Assembly: GCA_035286125.1 (NCBI GenBank)
Contig: JAYKIS010000082.1
Location: 4,761-68,760 of the forward strand
DNA: 64,000 nucleotides
From: VGJW01 sp035286125
GTDB taxonomy: Bacteria; Cyanobacteriota; Sericytochromatia; S15B-MN24; VGJW01
Reading direction: 5' to 3'
The position numbers were made by a program, and so were the translations under genes. This document shows positions 33,836 through 42,742 of this stretch, piece after piece; the stretch's first letter is position 1; the number at the start of each line of letters is the position of its first letter. A model generated the notes under the pieces. It saw nothing but the letters and a program-made list of their open reading frames with translations. It did not search any database and was not told where the DNA came from.

Positions 33836-33952
33836 GGCCATACCTCCTGTCGATGGGAACCCTGTTGAGTCGTGTAGAGGGAACATGGTGCCCGTACCCA
33901 TGGGTGCCGTCGCCTTAAACACGGCAAGGCGCCCGGGACGTGCGGGCCGTGC

Positions 33953-33958
33953 TACGAT
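33953..33958 (+). promoter_or_regulatory. -10 box TACGAT before the envelope-protein operon
   Basis: TACGAT lies 20 nt before the GTG at 33979, in the divergent spacer with the EF-hand gene. No -35 is evident. Confidence 0.35.
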
Positions 33959-33978
33959 CGGCGACCGGAGGACGACGC

Positions 33979-34542
33979 GTGCCCGAATTCATCGCATGGC
34001 CCCTGTTGGCTGCCGCAACCGCAGCCACGCCATCCGTGGCCCCCATGGCCTCACCTTCCGAATGGGCGGGTGCCGAGCCCTGGGAGGCTGACCTGCCCGA
34101 GGAAGATGCTCCCCACATCCTGCCCGTGACGGGAGCGCGCCTGTTCGCAGGTCTCGGTAATCCCGAGTTCGCCCACCTTGGCCTGGCCTACCGCTCGGGC
34201 AACATGGAGGGAGCCGTGTCGCTGGGCAGCCTGGGTACCGCCAACAGGGTCGACCTGCGCGCTCGCGGCTACCTGCTGCCGCACGTGGGCGCCATCTTCG
34301 CCGAGGCAGGCTATGGTTTCCTGCAACTGGCGAAGCTGTCGGATCAGACGCCGGCCGAGACGTTCCAGCAGCCGTATTTTGGCGTGGGCTGGCAATTCTT
34401 CGAGCGCCCCAGTCCCTGGGTCTTCGATCTCAGCCTTGGTCTCTCTCCCGGCGGTCCGGAAACCCTGGCGGCGGCACCCGGCATCATCAATGGCAGCCGG
34501 CTGCTGCCGCGCTTTGCGTTGGAGGTTGGGTATGCGTTCTAG
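33979..34542 (+). CDS. Predicted outer-membrane or secreted beta-rich protein
   Basis: 187 aa from GTG 33979, with GGAGGA 6 nt upstream. A signal peptide (IAWPLLAAATAATPS) is followed by alternating strands such as FAHLGLAYRSG, AEAGYGFLQLAK and PYFGVGWQFFERPSP, and the protein ends FALEVGYAF with the terminal aromatic residue typical of barrel proteins folded by BAM. I do not recognise a named family. The last 11 nt overlap the start of the lipoprotein hydrolase, so the two are coupled. Confidence 0.65.
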   Translation: MPEFIAWPLLAAATAATPSVAPMASPSEWAGAEPWEADLPEEDAPHILPVTGARLFAGLGNPEFAHLGLAYRSGNMEGAVSLGSLGTANRVDLRARGYLLPHVGAIFAEAGYGFLQLAKLSDQTPAETFQQPYFGVGWQFFERPSPWVFDLSLGLSPGGPETLAAAPGIINGSRLLPRFALEVGYAF

Positions 34543-35617
34543 CCATCGTTGGCGCGCGTCGCTGCTTGTCGGGGCCATCGCCCTGTCGGGTTGCGGCTTC
34601 TACTCCGTGGCCTCGGTCGGTGGTGACCTGGGCTCGGGTATCGCGTCTCCCGCCGAGAATGGCGCCAAGCTCGTCTCGTCGGCCTTTGCCGGTCGGACCC
34701 TGACCGAGCAGGAGAAGGACACGCCCGTCGTGGTGGCCGTGCACGGCTTCTCCGCGACGACTTTCGAGACCATGTACAGCACGGGGACCACGCCGCAGGA
34801 GGCAAGCGCCTCGTACAACATGGAGCGTCGTGGACTGCTCGTCTCCCGGGTCCTCATGGGCGGTCACAACGTCACGCCGGCTGCCTTCGGGGCGAGCCGC
34901 TGGAGCGACTGGCAAAAGCCGGTTCTCGATGAGGTCGAGGCCCTGCAGAAGCTGGGGTTCCGCAAGATCGACATCTTGACGGTCTCGACCGGTGGTCCCA
35001 TCGTCATGCAGGCCTTGTTGTCGGGCGCCTTCAAGAGCAGGGGCGTCACTCCGCGCCGCATCACGATGGTGGCACCCATCCTCGAATTCAAGGACAAGGC
35101 CATCAACCTGCTTGGCGTGCTCGAGACGCTCGGGGCGTCGAACAGCCCCTCGCCGACCAGCGGTGTCTCGCGCGGACATTGGTATGCCGATCGTCCCATC
35201 GGTGCCGTCAAGCAGCTGCTTGACCTGACGGAGGTGGTCAAGGGCCAGTTGCGTCGCATAGCCGCCGGCGACTTGCCGGGATTACCTGCCGAAACGCGCC
35301 TGCTGATTGTCCAGTCGGACGGCGATGGCACGGTCGACGCCGTCAGTGCCGAGATCTGGCTGCGCGGCCTGCGTGGCAAGCTGACGGACACCACACAGGG
35401 GTCGGGTCTCATCAGTCTGCTCAAGGTCGTCTCGTCGCGTCACGTGCCGGTCGGTCCTCCGAATCTTGCGGGCGAGAAGGACGGTACACGCTCGATCGAC
35501 GGTATCGCCTACCCGACCTTCCCGGACGCCAAGGATGCTGAAGTCTGGCAGGATGCGGAAGTCCGCCTGCGTGTCCGTCTGCTGGAACAGATCGGCGACT
35601 TCCACACCGCCCTGTGA
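34532..35617 (+). CDS. Lipoprotein alpha/beta-hydrolase
   Basis: 361 aa from ATG 34532 (GGAGG upstream). Lipobox LSGC at residue 20-23. The hydrolase fold shows VVVAVHGFSATTFE (oxyanion region), a nucleophile elbow in ILTVSTGGPIVMQ (S in VSTGG, lacking the usual leading Gly of GxSxG), VQSDGDGTVDAV for the acid and SSRHVPV for the histidine. A periplasm-facing esterase/lipase is likely; the substrate is unknown. Follows the envelope protein and overlaps miaE by GTGA. Confidence 0.78.
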   Translation: MRSSHRWRASLLVGAIALSGCGFYSVASVGGDLGSGIASPAENGAKLVSSAFAGRTLTEQEKDTPVVVAVHGFSATTFETMYSTGTTPQEASASYNMERRGLLVSRVLMGGHNVTPAAFGASRWSDWQKPVLDEVEALQKLGFRKIDILTVSTGGPIVMQALLSGAFKSRGVTPRRITMVAPILEFKDKAINLLGVLETLGASNSPSPTSGVSRGHWYADRPIGAVKQLLDLTEVVKGQLRRIAAGDLPGLPAETRLLIVQSDGDGTVDAVSAEIWLRGLRGKLTDTTQGSGLISLLKVVSSRHVPVGPPNLAGEKDGTRSIDGIAYPTFPDAKDAEVWQDAEVRLRVRLLEQIGDFHTAL

Positions 35618-36225
35618 CCACGGACGTCGCGCCGCCCTTCGTGGGTCTGGGCCTGCTTGGGCCGACACGGCCCACCTGGGTAGGTCGTGCCTCGGCTGAC
35701 TTGCCGGCATTGCTCGCCGACCACGCCTCTTGCGAGCGCAAGGCTGCGGCAACGGCGATGGCCTTCGTTGCGCGCCATCCGGACGATGTCCGGTTGGTGG
35801 AGAGCATGGTGCAGCTGGCACAGGAGGAGTTGGCTCACTTCGAGCGCATCTTCCACCTGATGCGCCGCCGTGGTTGGCCGCTGTCGCGGGATCGTGCGGA
35901 TGCCTACGTTCGTTCGCTGCTCGACCATGTCCGTCACGCCCCTGCCCTGCAGACGGTCGATCGCCTTCTGGTGCTCGGGTTGGTCGAGGCCCGTTCGTGC
36001 GAGCGGTTCCGCCTGCTGGCGGCGGAGCTCGAAGGCAGGGATGACGAGCTTTCGGTTCTTTACCGGGAGCTTTCGCTTTCAGAAGAAGGTCATGCCCACC
36101 TGTTTCCGGCACTTGCGTCGCGCTATGCTGCAGATGACGAAGTGAAGGCGCGTCTTGCCGAACTCAGGACCATCGAGGCCGCCATCGTGGCGGCCCTGGG
36201 CGACGAACCCGCCATGCACGGGTAG
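35614..36225 (+). CDS. miaE: tRNA 2-methylthio-N6-isopentenyladenosine hydroxylase (MiaE-like)
   Basis: 203 aa, non-haem diiron, ferritin-like four-helix protein. Iron ligands are visible in DHASCERKAAATA, AQEELAHFERIF (ExxH), VEARSCERFRLLA and SEEGHAHLFPAL (ExxH). MiaE hydroxylates ms2i6A37 in tRNA with oxygen, so aerobic growth and miaA/miaB elsewhere are implied. The start is GTG 35614 with GTGA overlap. Nothing else in the operon is obviously tRNA-related. Confidence 0.88.
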   Translation: MTTDVAPPFVGLGLLGPTRPTWVGRASADLPALLADHASCERKAAATAMAFVARHPDDVRLVESMVQLAQEELAHFERIFHLMRRRGWPLSRDRADAYVRSLLDHVRHAPALQTVDRLLVLGLVEARSCERFRLLAAELEGRDDELSVLYRELSLSEEGHAHLFPALASRYAADDEVKARLAELRTIEAAIVAALGDEPAMHG

Positions 36226-36236
36226 GGAGGGACCGC

Positions 36237-37262
36237 ATGGGCCTCGGCTTGCTGGCGGGTTGGGTCCTCGTGTCCTACCACAACCACAGTTTCCACAGCC
36301 CGGACTCCCGGCTGACGGCCCGGGACTTCGTGCGGTTTGCCCGGGGAACCGGGGTGGATGCCGTCATCGTCACGGACCATGACAACGTGCGTGCGGCCTT
36401 GGACCCTGCTTTCCGGGCAGCAGCCCGCCCTGACGGAGGCTCCTTTGCGAGGGCGTCCAACCGTCCGGAACCCTTCCTGATGTTCGGCGAGGAGTGGGGG
36501 ACGTTCCGTGCCGGCCGGGTCCGTTGGGGCCACGTCGGTCTCATCGGCCTCGATGATGGCGTCTCGCCTGCCGGTGAGGCCCCCCTTGCCGAGGTCCTGG
36601 CCGGGGCCCGTGCCCGCGGGGCGCTGGCCATCGTCAATCATCCCTTCAACTGGGCGCTCTCGTGGCGGGGGGGCGAACCCCCGGCGGGCGTCGCGGGTGT
36701 CGAGGTGTGGAACCAGGGCTGGTTCATGCCGGTGATGGAAAATCCCAAGGCCCTTGCCTGGTGGGATGCCGCCCTGCGCAAGGGGCGTCGTCTGCTGGCG
36801 CTCGGGGGAGCCGATACCCACGGGCTCGAGGGCAGCAGCTACTTCTACAACGAGACTCGCGTCGACAGGCCCGTCAACATGGTGTGGGCGGAGCGTCCGG
36901 ATGCGGCAGCGGTCCTTGCGGCCCTGAGGGCTGGCCGCGTCATGGTCGCGCGCGACAGCCGTGCCCCGGGGATGGTTCTCGAGGTGGACGGTGCAGGGCC
37001 CGGGGAGGTCCTTGCGGCGGGTACGCCGGGCCGGGTCCGGGTCAGCCTCGCGGGCGCCCGAGGCTGCGACCTGACCTTGCATACGGCACAAGGCCTTTTG
37101 CATCGGGTACACATCGCATCGGCTCGGCAGGAGATTCGATGCCGCCTGCCCTTGCTGGCTGCGGGTGACTTCGTCCGGGCCGAACTGCGGCGGCCGGGTT
37201 GGGGTGGGGACGAGATGGAGGTGCTTGCGAACCCTGTCTATGTCTCCCCCGGTCCGCTCTAG
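36237..37262 (+). CDS. PHP-domain metal-dependent phosphoesterase-like protein
   Basis: 341 aa from ATG 36237 (GGGAGGG upstream). PHP motifs are in order: YHNHSFHSPDS, VIVTDHDN, the acidic GEEWG, AIVNHPFNW and GGADTHG, giving the metal ligands of a CehA/McbA-like group. The C-terminal 80 residues form a beta domain (ARDSRAPGMVLEVDG). Substrate unknown. It starts 11 nt after miaE, last gene of the four-gene run. Confidence 0.82.
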   Translation: MGLGLLAGWVLVSYHNHSFHSPDSRLTARDFVRFARGTGVDAVIVTDHDNVRAALDPAFRAAARPDGGSFARASNRPEPFLMFGEEWGTFRAGRVRWGHVGLIGLDDGVSPAGEAPLAEVLAGARARGALAIVNHPFNWALSWRGGEPPAGVAGVEVWNQGWFMPVMENPKALAWWDAALRKGRRLLALGGADTHGLEGSSYFYNETRVDRPVNMVWAERPDAAAVLAALRAGRVMVARDSRAPGMVLEVDGAGPGEVLAAGTPGRVRVSLAGARGCDLTLHTAQGLLHRVHIASARQEIRCRLPLLAAGDFVRAELRRPGWGGDEMEVLANPVYVSPGPL

Positions 37263-37312
37263 GCCTGTGCCCCGCGTCTGGTATCCTTGAGACTTTCCAG
37301 ACGAGGACAACG

Positions 37313-38656
37313 ATGTTCCGCAAGGTTCTGATTGCCAACCGTGGCGAGATCGCCGTCCGCTTGATGCGGGCCTGCGCCGACTTGGGCATCCGGCCCGTCA
37401 CCATTCATTCCGAGGCGGATGCGGCTGCGCCGCACGCGACAGGCGCCGAGTCCTACCTCGTCGGCCCGCCTCCGGTTGCCCAGAGCTATCTCAACCAGGA
37501 CGCCATCCTCGAGGCGGCGCGCCAGAGCGGTGCCGAAGCGGTCCATCCGGGCTACGGCCTGCTTTCGGAGAACGCAGACTTCGCCCGCCGGGTCCAGGAA
37601 GCCGGCCTCGTCTGGATCGGGCCCTCTCCCGAAGCCATCGCGCGCATGGGCGACAAGGTCGAGGCCCGCGCGTTTGCCGAGGCGGCCGGCGTCCCGGTCG
37701 TGCCGGGCACGGGCGCTCCCGTTCCTGACCTCGATTCGGCCTTGCAGGCCTCCGAAGCCATCGGCTATCCCGTCATGCTCAAGGCCGCCAAGGGGGGCGG
37801 TGGCATCGGCATGCAACTGGTGCACGACCCCGCCGAGCTCGAGAAGGCCTACAAGCTTTGCACGGCCCGAGCCAAGGCCTACTTTGGCGACGGATCCGTC
37901 TATGTCGAGAAGGCGCTTGAGCGCCCTCGTCACATCGAGATCCAGATCCTTGCCGATGCCCATGGTCGCGCCGTGCACCTTGGCGAGCGCGAGTGCTCGG
38001 TCCAGCGTCGGCACCAGAAGGTGGTCGAGGAGGCGGGCTCCCCCGCTGTCGACGAGTCGTTGAGGCAGCGGATGGGCGAGGTCTCGCTGCAACTGGTCCG
38101 GGCGCTGGGTTACGTCAATGCGGGGACGCTCGAATACCTGCTGGACGCGTCGGGCGCGTTCCATTTCCTCGAGATGAACACCCGGCTGCAGGTGGAGCAC
38201 CCCGTCACCGAGGCGGTGACGGACGTCGACCTTGCCGTATGGCAAATCCGCATTGCCGCGGGCGAACCGTTGGACCCCGCCATCGGAGCCACGCCCTTCC
38301 GGGGCCATGCCATCGAGTGTCGCCTTTATGCCGAGGACCCGGTCTCGGGCTTTCCTTCCCCCGGGACCCTGGAGGCCGTCACGTGGCCCGAGGGTGTCCG
38401 AGTCGACACGTTCGTGGGTGCAGGGACCGTGGTCAGTCCCCATTACGACCCCATGCTGGCCAAGATCGTCGTCCACGGCGACGACCGTACGGAGGCCTTG
38501 GCAAGGATGGCAGCAGCGCTCAATGCCACGGTGGTGACGGGCGTCAAGACCAACCTGCCTGTCCTGCGCCGTATCATGGAGAATGCCGAGTTCCGCTCGG
38601 GCACCTTTGATACAGGCTTGCTCGGGCGAATGGCGGCGGTCACTGCGACAGTCTAG
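37313..38656 (+). CDS. accC: Biotin carboxylase subunit of an acyl-CoA carboxylase
   Basis: ATP-dependent carboxylation of biotin. 447 aa, like stand-alone AccC. N-terminal KVLIANRGEIAVRLMRAC, HPGYGLLSENADFA, AAKGGGGIGMQLV (glycine-rich ATP loop), ECSVQRRHQKVVEEAGSPAV and FLEMNTRLQVEHPVTEAVT. In context (BCCP, HMG-CoA lyase, methylglutaconyl-CoA hydratase, carboxyltransferase) it probably serves methylcrotonyl-CoA carboxylase (liuD/mccA function), though MccA usually has BCCP fused at its C-terminus; here BCCP is a separate gene. TATCCT at 37282-37287 may be its -10. Confidence 0.92.
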   Translation: MFRKVLIANRGEIAVRLMRACADLGIRPVTIHSEADAAAPHATGAESYLVGPPPVAQSYLNQDAILEAARQSGAEAVHPGYGLLSENADFARRVQEAGLVWIGPSPEAIARMGDKVEARAFAEAAGVPVVPGTGAPVPDLDSALQASEAIGYPVMLKAAKGGGGIGMQLVHDPAELEKAYKLCTARAKAYFGDGSVYVEKALERPRHIEIQILADAHGRAVHLGERECSVQRRHQKVVEEAGSPAVDESLRQRMGEVSLQLVRALGYVNAGTLEYLLDASGAFHFLEMNTRLQVEHPVTEAVTDVDLAVWQIRIAAGEPLDPAIGATPFRGHAIECRLYAEDPVSGFPSPGTLEAVTWPEGVRVDTFVGAGTVVSPHYDPMLAKIVVHGDDRTEALARMAAALNATVVTGVKTNLPVLRRIMENAEFRSGTFDTGLLGRMAAVTATV

Positions 38657-38663
38657 GTGACGG

Positions 38664-38681
38664 GCGGGAGGTGACTCCCGC
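38664..38681 (+). other. Intercistronic hairpin with GUGA tetraloop
   Basis: A perfect 7-bp stem (38664-38670 with 38675-38681) closed by GTGA, a GNRA-type tetraloop, 7 nt after the accC stop. There is no T tract, so it is not a simple terminator; it may protect the mRNA 3-prime end or set the ratio of carboxylase to BCCP. Confidence 0.6.
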
Positions 38682-38721
38682 AACCAGGCCCGGAGGCGGG
38701 GCTCAAGGAAAGGCGGAGACT

Positions 38722-38934
38722 ATGGCGGATGTGAAGGCCCAGATGGCGGGTACCGTGCTCGAGGTGCTCGTGGCCGAGGGACAGGCGGTCGAGGCAGGCC
38801 AGGATCTGGTCTGTCTCGAGTCCATGAAGATGCAGATGTTCCTGCAGGCGGAGCAGGGCGGAACGGTGTCGGCCGTCAAGGTCGGCGCGGGCGACTTCGT
38901 CAACGAGGGTGACACCCTGATCGTCCTCGCCTGA
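38722..38934 (+). CDS. Biotin carboxyl carrier (biotin/lipoyl attachment) protein
   Basis: 70 aa, just one biotinyl domain. Biotinyl-lysine motif ESMKMQM (ESMKM rather than AMKM) in the middle, flanked by EGQAVEAGQDLVCL and GDFVNEGDTLIVLA, the two hammerhead strands. Start is ATG 38722; the open frame from 38671 would add 17 residues. Carries the carboxyl group between the biotin carboxylase at 37313 and the carboxyltransferase at 41158. Confidence 0.92.
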   Translation: MADVKAQMAGTVLEVLVAEGQAVEAGQDLVCLESMKMQMFLQAEQGGTVSAVKVGAGDFVNEGDTLIVLA

Positions 38935-38944
38935 GACGCGTGAC

Positions 38945-39886
38945 GTGACAGCCCTGCCCGACCGCATCCGCATCGTCGAGGTCGGTCCCCGTGACGGCCT
39001 CCAGAATGAGGCGGCGCACGTCCCGACCGACCGCAAGGTTCGTCTCGTCGAGTCGCTGGGTGACGTCGGGTTGCCTGCCATCGAGATGACGGCTTTCGTT
39101 CATCCGCGCTGGATTCCGCAGATGGCTGACGCCTCGGAGGTGGCGACGACGGTCCGGCGCAGGCCGGGCGTGCGGTACAGCGCCCTCGTGCCGAACCTGA
39201 AGGGCTATGTGGCAGCAGCCGCTGCCGATGTGCCGGTGATTGCCGTGTTCATGTCGGCGACCGAGACCCATTCTCGCCGGAACCTGAACAAGGGCATCGA
39301 CGAGGCCATTGACGCACTTGCCGAGGTCACGCAGGCCGCGCAGGCCGATGGTCGCGAGGTCAGAGCCTATCTTTCGGTGGTGTTCGGATGTCCCTACGAG
39401 GGTGAGGTAGCACCGACCGCGACGATCGCCATCGCGAAGCGCCTGGCCGCGATGGGGATCGGGGAATTGTCGCTCGGTGACACCACCGGCATGGCCAATC
39501 CTGCCCAGGTACGCCGCCTGGTGTCCGCATTGCGCGAGGAGGTGCCGGGGCTGTCCCTTGCCGGGCACTTCCACGACACCAGGGGCACGGCCTTGGCCAA
39601 CACCTACGCGGCGATGCTCGAGGGCATCGAGGTCTTCGATGCCTCGGTGGGTGGCCTGGGCGGCTGTCCCTATGCACCGGGAGCCTCGGGCAACCTGTCG
39701 ACCAACGACCTCGTGGCCATGCTCGAGGGGATGGGCATCGCCACCGGGGTGGATCGCGACGGCCTTCTCGATGTGACGCGCTGGATCTGCCAGGACGTTC
39801 TGGGCGTCAGCATCCCCAGTCGTGAGGCGACGGCCGAACTTGCGCGCAGGGCGAAGGCGGCGCGTCTCGAGGCCGAGCGTGCGTGA
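38945..39886 (+). CDS. mvaB: Hydroxymethylglutaryl-CoA lyase
   Basis: Splits HMG-CoA to acetyl-CoA and acetoacetate, the last step of leucine breakdown. 313 aa from GTG 38945. N-terminal EVGPRDGLQNEA, ALVPNLKGYVAA, SLGDTTGMANPAQV and the active-site loop GGLGGCPYAPGASGN with the catalytic Cys. Its product acetoacetyl-unit can be handled by the thiolase at 3031. Confidence 0.95.
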   Translation: MTALPDRIRIVEVGPRDGLQNEAAHVPTDRKVRLVESLGDVGLPAIEMTAFVHPRWIPQMADASEVATTVRRRPGVRYSALVPNLKGYVAAAAADVPVIAVFMSATETHSRRNLNKGIDEAIDALAEVTQAAQADGREVRAYLSVVFGCPYEGEVAPTATIAIAKRLAAMGIGELSLGDTTGMANPAQVRRLVSALREEVPGLSLAGHFHDTRGTALANTYAAMLEGIEVFDASVGGLGGCPYAPGASGNLSTNDLVAMLEGMGIATGVDRDGLLDVTRWICQDVLGVSIPSREATAELARRAKAARLEAERA

Positions 39887-39920
39887 CGCCGGTTTCAGGA
39901 CGAATCGGAGGGATGGGGAG

Positions 39921-40700
39921 ATGGACGTGATGCATCGGCTGGAGCGCGAGGACCATGTCGCGACCCTGACCCTGGACCGTCCGGAGGCGGCCAACGCGCT
40001 ATGCTTCCCGATGCTGCTGCATCTTCGCGCAGAACTCGAGGCCCTGCGCCACGATCGGGACCTGCGTGTGCTTGTCGTGACAGGGGCCGGCTCCAAGGCA
40101 TTCTGCGCCGGGGCGGACCTCAAGGAGAGGGCGGGCATGAGCCCGGATCAGGTGCGTCGCTTCCTCGTCGAGATTCGCGGCTTGATGGATGATGTGGCGG
40201 CGATGCCCTGCCCGGTCGTGGCTGCCCTGAACGGCTTGGCCCTGGGCGGGGGTACCGAACTCGCGCTCGCTGCCGATATCCGTATCGCGGCGGACCATGC
40301 GCTGATGGGCCTTACGGAGACGGGCCTCGGGATCATCCCGGGAGCGGGCGGCACCCAGCGCCTGCCCCGTCTCATCGGCCTGCCTCGGGCCAAGGAAATG
40401 ATCTTCACCGCCCGTCGGGTCGCCATGGACGAGGCCCTGGCGATCGGCCTTGTCCAGCAGGTCGTGCCCGCGGCGGAACTGGCGGCTGCCGTCGCGGCCA
40501 TGGTGGCCCGGATTGCCGCCAATGCGCCGAGGGCCGTCGAGATGGCGAAGTGGGCGATGGACCGGGGAGCCGACACGGACATGAGGACGGGTCTGGAGCT
40601 CGAGGAGAGGGCCTACGCCACCATCATCCCGACGCGGGACCGCCTGGAGGGCCTCGCGGCCTTCCGCGAGAAGCGGCCGCCCGTCTACACGGGAGAATAG
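39921..40700 (+). CDS. liuC: Methylglutaconyl-CoA hydratase-like enoyl-CoA hydratase
   Basis: 259 aa. FCAGADLKERAGMS matches the ADLKER signature of AUH-type methylglutaconyl-CoA hydratases. Both catalytic glutamates are present, in LGGGTELALAADIRIA and MGLTETGLGIIPGAGGT. Start is ATG 39921 with GGAGG at 39907-39911; ATG 39930 is an alternative. Placed between mvaB and the carboxyltransferase, it fits the step before HMG-CoA lyase in leucine degradation. Confidence 0.88.
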   Translation: MDVMHRLEREDHVATLTLDRPEAANALCFPMLLHLRAELEALRHDRDLRVLVVTGAGSKAFCAGADLKERAGMSPDQVRRFLVEIRGLMDDVAAMPCPVVAALNGLALGGGTELALAADIRIAADHALMGLTETGLGIIPGAGGTQRLPRLIGLPRAKEMIFTARRVAMDEALAIGLVQQVVPAAELAAAVAAMVARIAANAPRAVEMAKWAMDRGADTDMRTGLELEERAYATIIPTRDRLEGLAAFREKRPPVYTGE

Positions 40701-40754
40701 CGCCCGCGTCCGGACCTTGTTGGGTCCCGGCCAGGATGCGGGTACGGAATTGCC

Positions 40755-41084
40755 ATGCAGCCGCATCCTTCGCAGGCCTTCGAGCACCTGGCGCTTCGCT
40801 GCGCGTCCTCACGGCAGGTAGCCGTGGTGGTCGATGCCATCTATGACGTCAACGAACACGTCTACGGGGGAGAGTCGGTCCTTTGGGCCCAGGTCGATGC
40901 CGCCGGGGAAGGCGCTGGGCTCGGGGACGGCACGATTCTGCTGATCGGGGCCTCAGCGCCGGACGCCCTGGTCCACCTGGTGGCCGCGATGGCTCGCCTG
41001 CACGGGGCGTTGCCCCCATCTCGCGTTCCGTGGCGCGAACGCCTGCGTGGCTGGCTCACGGGCCTGCTCGCGCGAACCCGATGA
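40755..41084 (+). CDS. Unknown small protein in the leucine catabolism cluster
   Basis: 109 aa, not recognised. It has an alpha/beta character with a central hydrophobic segment (DGTILLIGASAPDALVHLVA) and a basic amphipathic C-terminal tail (WRERLRGWLTGLLARTR). No signal peptide or cysteine motif. No ribosome binding site is seen; TACGGA lies 6 nt before the ATG. It is the only gene in this cluster without an assigned enzyme. Confidence 0.6.
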   Translation: MQPHPSQAFEHLALRCASSRQVAVVVDAIYDVNEHVYGGESVLWAQVDAAGEGAGLGDGTILLIGASAPDALVHLVAAMARLHGALPPSRVPWRERLRGWLTGLLARTR

Positions 41085-41104
41085 GCGCGTCTGTCATGCC
41101 CGGC

Positions 41105-41133
41105 TTGCCCCGCCTCCCGAGGCTGCCTATCAT
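41105..41133 (+). promoter_or_regulatory. Predicted sigma-70-type promoter for the carboxyltransferase gene
   Basis: TTGCCC (41105-41110), 17-nt spacer, TATCAT (41128-41133). The start at 41158 is 24 nt beyond. This suggests the gene can be transcribed separately from the rest of the cluster. Confidence 0.55.
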
Positions 41134-41157
41134 GGAGCCTTCGAGGAGATGCGTACG

Positions 41158-42708
41158 ATGACGATGACCCCTGCGGCCCCGGCTGCCGCGCCCCTGAGCC
41201 TCAATGATCGACTGGCCCGCATTGCGGCGGGCGGGGCGCCCAAGTACCACGAGGCGGCGGCCCGCACCGGCAAGTTGTTTGTCCGCGAGCGCCTGCGCCT
41301 GCTCCTGGACGAGGGCAGCTTCCTCGAGGAAGGAGCCTTCGCCAACTGCGAGGCGCCGGACCTGCCGGCCGATGGCGTCGTCACCGGCGTGGGCCGCATC
41401 CACGGCCGTACCGTGTGCGTCATGGCCAACGACTCTACCGTCAAGGCAGGCTCGTGGGGCTCCCGGACGGTCGAGAAGATCCTGCGCATCCAGGAAACGG
41501 CCATCCGGTTGCGTGTTCCGATGCTCTACCTCGTCGATTCGGCGGGCGCACGCATCACCGATCAGGTCGAAATGTTCCCCGGCAGGCGTGGTGCCGGCCG
41601 CATCTTCCATAACCAGGTGCGGATGAGCGGATTCGTGCCCCAGGCCTGCCTGCTCTTCGGCCCCTCCGCCGCAGGTGGCGCCTATATCCCTGCGTTCTGC
41701 GACGTCGTGGTCATGGTCGAGGGCAATGCCTCGGCCTACCTCGGTTCGCCGCGCATGGCGGAGATGGTCATCGGCGAGAAGGTCAGCCTCGAGGAGATGG
41801 GCGGCGCCCGGATGCACTGCAGCGTCTCTGGCGTGGGTGACGTGTTGGTCAAGACCGAACCCGAGGCCATCGATTGGCTGCGGCGCTACCTGGCGTTCTT
41901 CCCCCAGAACTTCGACGGGGTCCCCGGCAACATCCCCGCTGTGCCGCCCAAGGCAGGCAAGGAAATCGCAGACATCATCCCCAAGAACCAGAACCAGCCT
42001 TTCGACATGCAGCAGGTCATCGAGCGCTTGGTCGACGAGGGTTCCTGGCTCGAAATCAAGAAGCTCTTCGCGGGCGAACTGCTGACGGGCCTCGCCCGGA
42101 TAGGTGGGCAGCCCGTGGGTATCCTCGCTAACCAGTCCCGCGTCAAGGGCGGCGTGCTCTTCACGGATTCGTCCGACAAGGGCGCTCGATTCATCACCCT
42201 GTGCGATGCCTTCAACATCCCGCTGCTTTTTCTGGCCGATGTGCCGGGCTTCATGATCGGTTCTGCTGTCGAGCGGTCGGGCATCATTCGCCATGGCGCC
42301 AAGTTCATCTCGGCGATGGCGTCGGCCCAGGTGCCCAAGATCAGCGTGATCGTCCGAAAGGCCTATGGTGCCGGTCTGTACGCGATGGCCGGCCCGGCTT
42401 TCGAGCCGGATATCTGTCTCGCCCTTCCCACGGCCAAGATCGCTGTCATGGGACCCGAGGCGGCTGTCAACGCCGTCTATGCGAACAAGATCGCCGAACT
42501 GCCCGAAGACCAACGCGAAGCCTACGTGGCGGAAAAGCGGGCAGAGTACGAGCGTGACATCGATCTCTACCGGCTTGCCTCCGAGATGGTCATCGATGGC
42601 GTCGTGCCGCCGGAGAGCCTGCGGGATGAGCTTTGTGCGCGCCTCGCTGCCTGTCGTAGCCGTGTCACCGACGATCTGCCGAAGCGTCGCCCCGTCACGC
42701 CCGTCTGA
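41158..42708 (+). CDS. liuB: Acyl-CoA carboxylase carboxyltransferase subunit (probable methylcrotonyl-CoA)
   Basis: 516 aa. N-terminal crotonase-like domain with GVGRIHGRTVCVMANDSTVKAGSWG-type start (VMANDSTVKAGSWG), YLVDSAGARITDQ and FGPSAAGGAYIPAFCD. The second domain has LANQSRVKGGVLFTDSSDKG, FLADVPGFMIGSAVERSGII and VRKAYGAGLYAMAG. Start at ATG 41158 is supported by GAGGAG 9 nt upstream; ATG 41149 and 41164 are alternatives. The family covers propionyl- and methylcrotonyl-CoA; context with mvaB and liuC favours methylcrotonyl-CoA. Confidence 0.9.
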   Translation: MTMTPAAPAAAPLSLNDRLARIAAGGAPKYHEAAARTGKLFVRERLRLLLDEGSFLEEGAFANCEAPDLPADGVVTGVGRIHGRTVCVMANDSTVKAGSWGSRTVEKILRIQETAIRLRVPMLYLVDSAGARITDQVEMFPGRRGAGRIFHNQVRMSGFVPQACLLFGPSAAGGAYIPAFCDVVVMVEGNASAYLGSPRMAEMVIGEKVSLEEMGGARMHCSVSGVGDVLVKTEPEAIDWLRRYLAFFPQNFDGVPGNIPAVPPKAGKEIADIIPKNQNQPFDMQQVIERLVDEGSWLEIKKLFAGELLTGLARIGGQPVGILANQSRVKGGVLFTDSSDKGARFITLCDAFNIPLLFLADVPGFMIGSAVERSGIIRHGAKFISAMASAQVPKISVIVRKAYGAGLYAMAGPAFEPDICLALPTAKIAVMGPEAAVNAVYANKIAELPEDQREAYVAEKRAEYERDIDLYRLASEMVIDGVVPPESLRDELCARLAACRSRVTDDLPKRRPVTPV

Positions 42709-42742
42709 CCGCGATCTGCCATGACCCCGAGGAGGCCTGCCC

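Noticed and set aside
40711..40730. Possible terminator after the methylglutaconyl-CoA hydratase gene
   Set aside because: The GGACC/GGTCC stem is only 5 bp and lacks a T tract.
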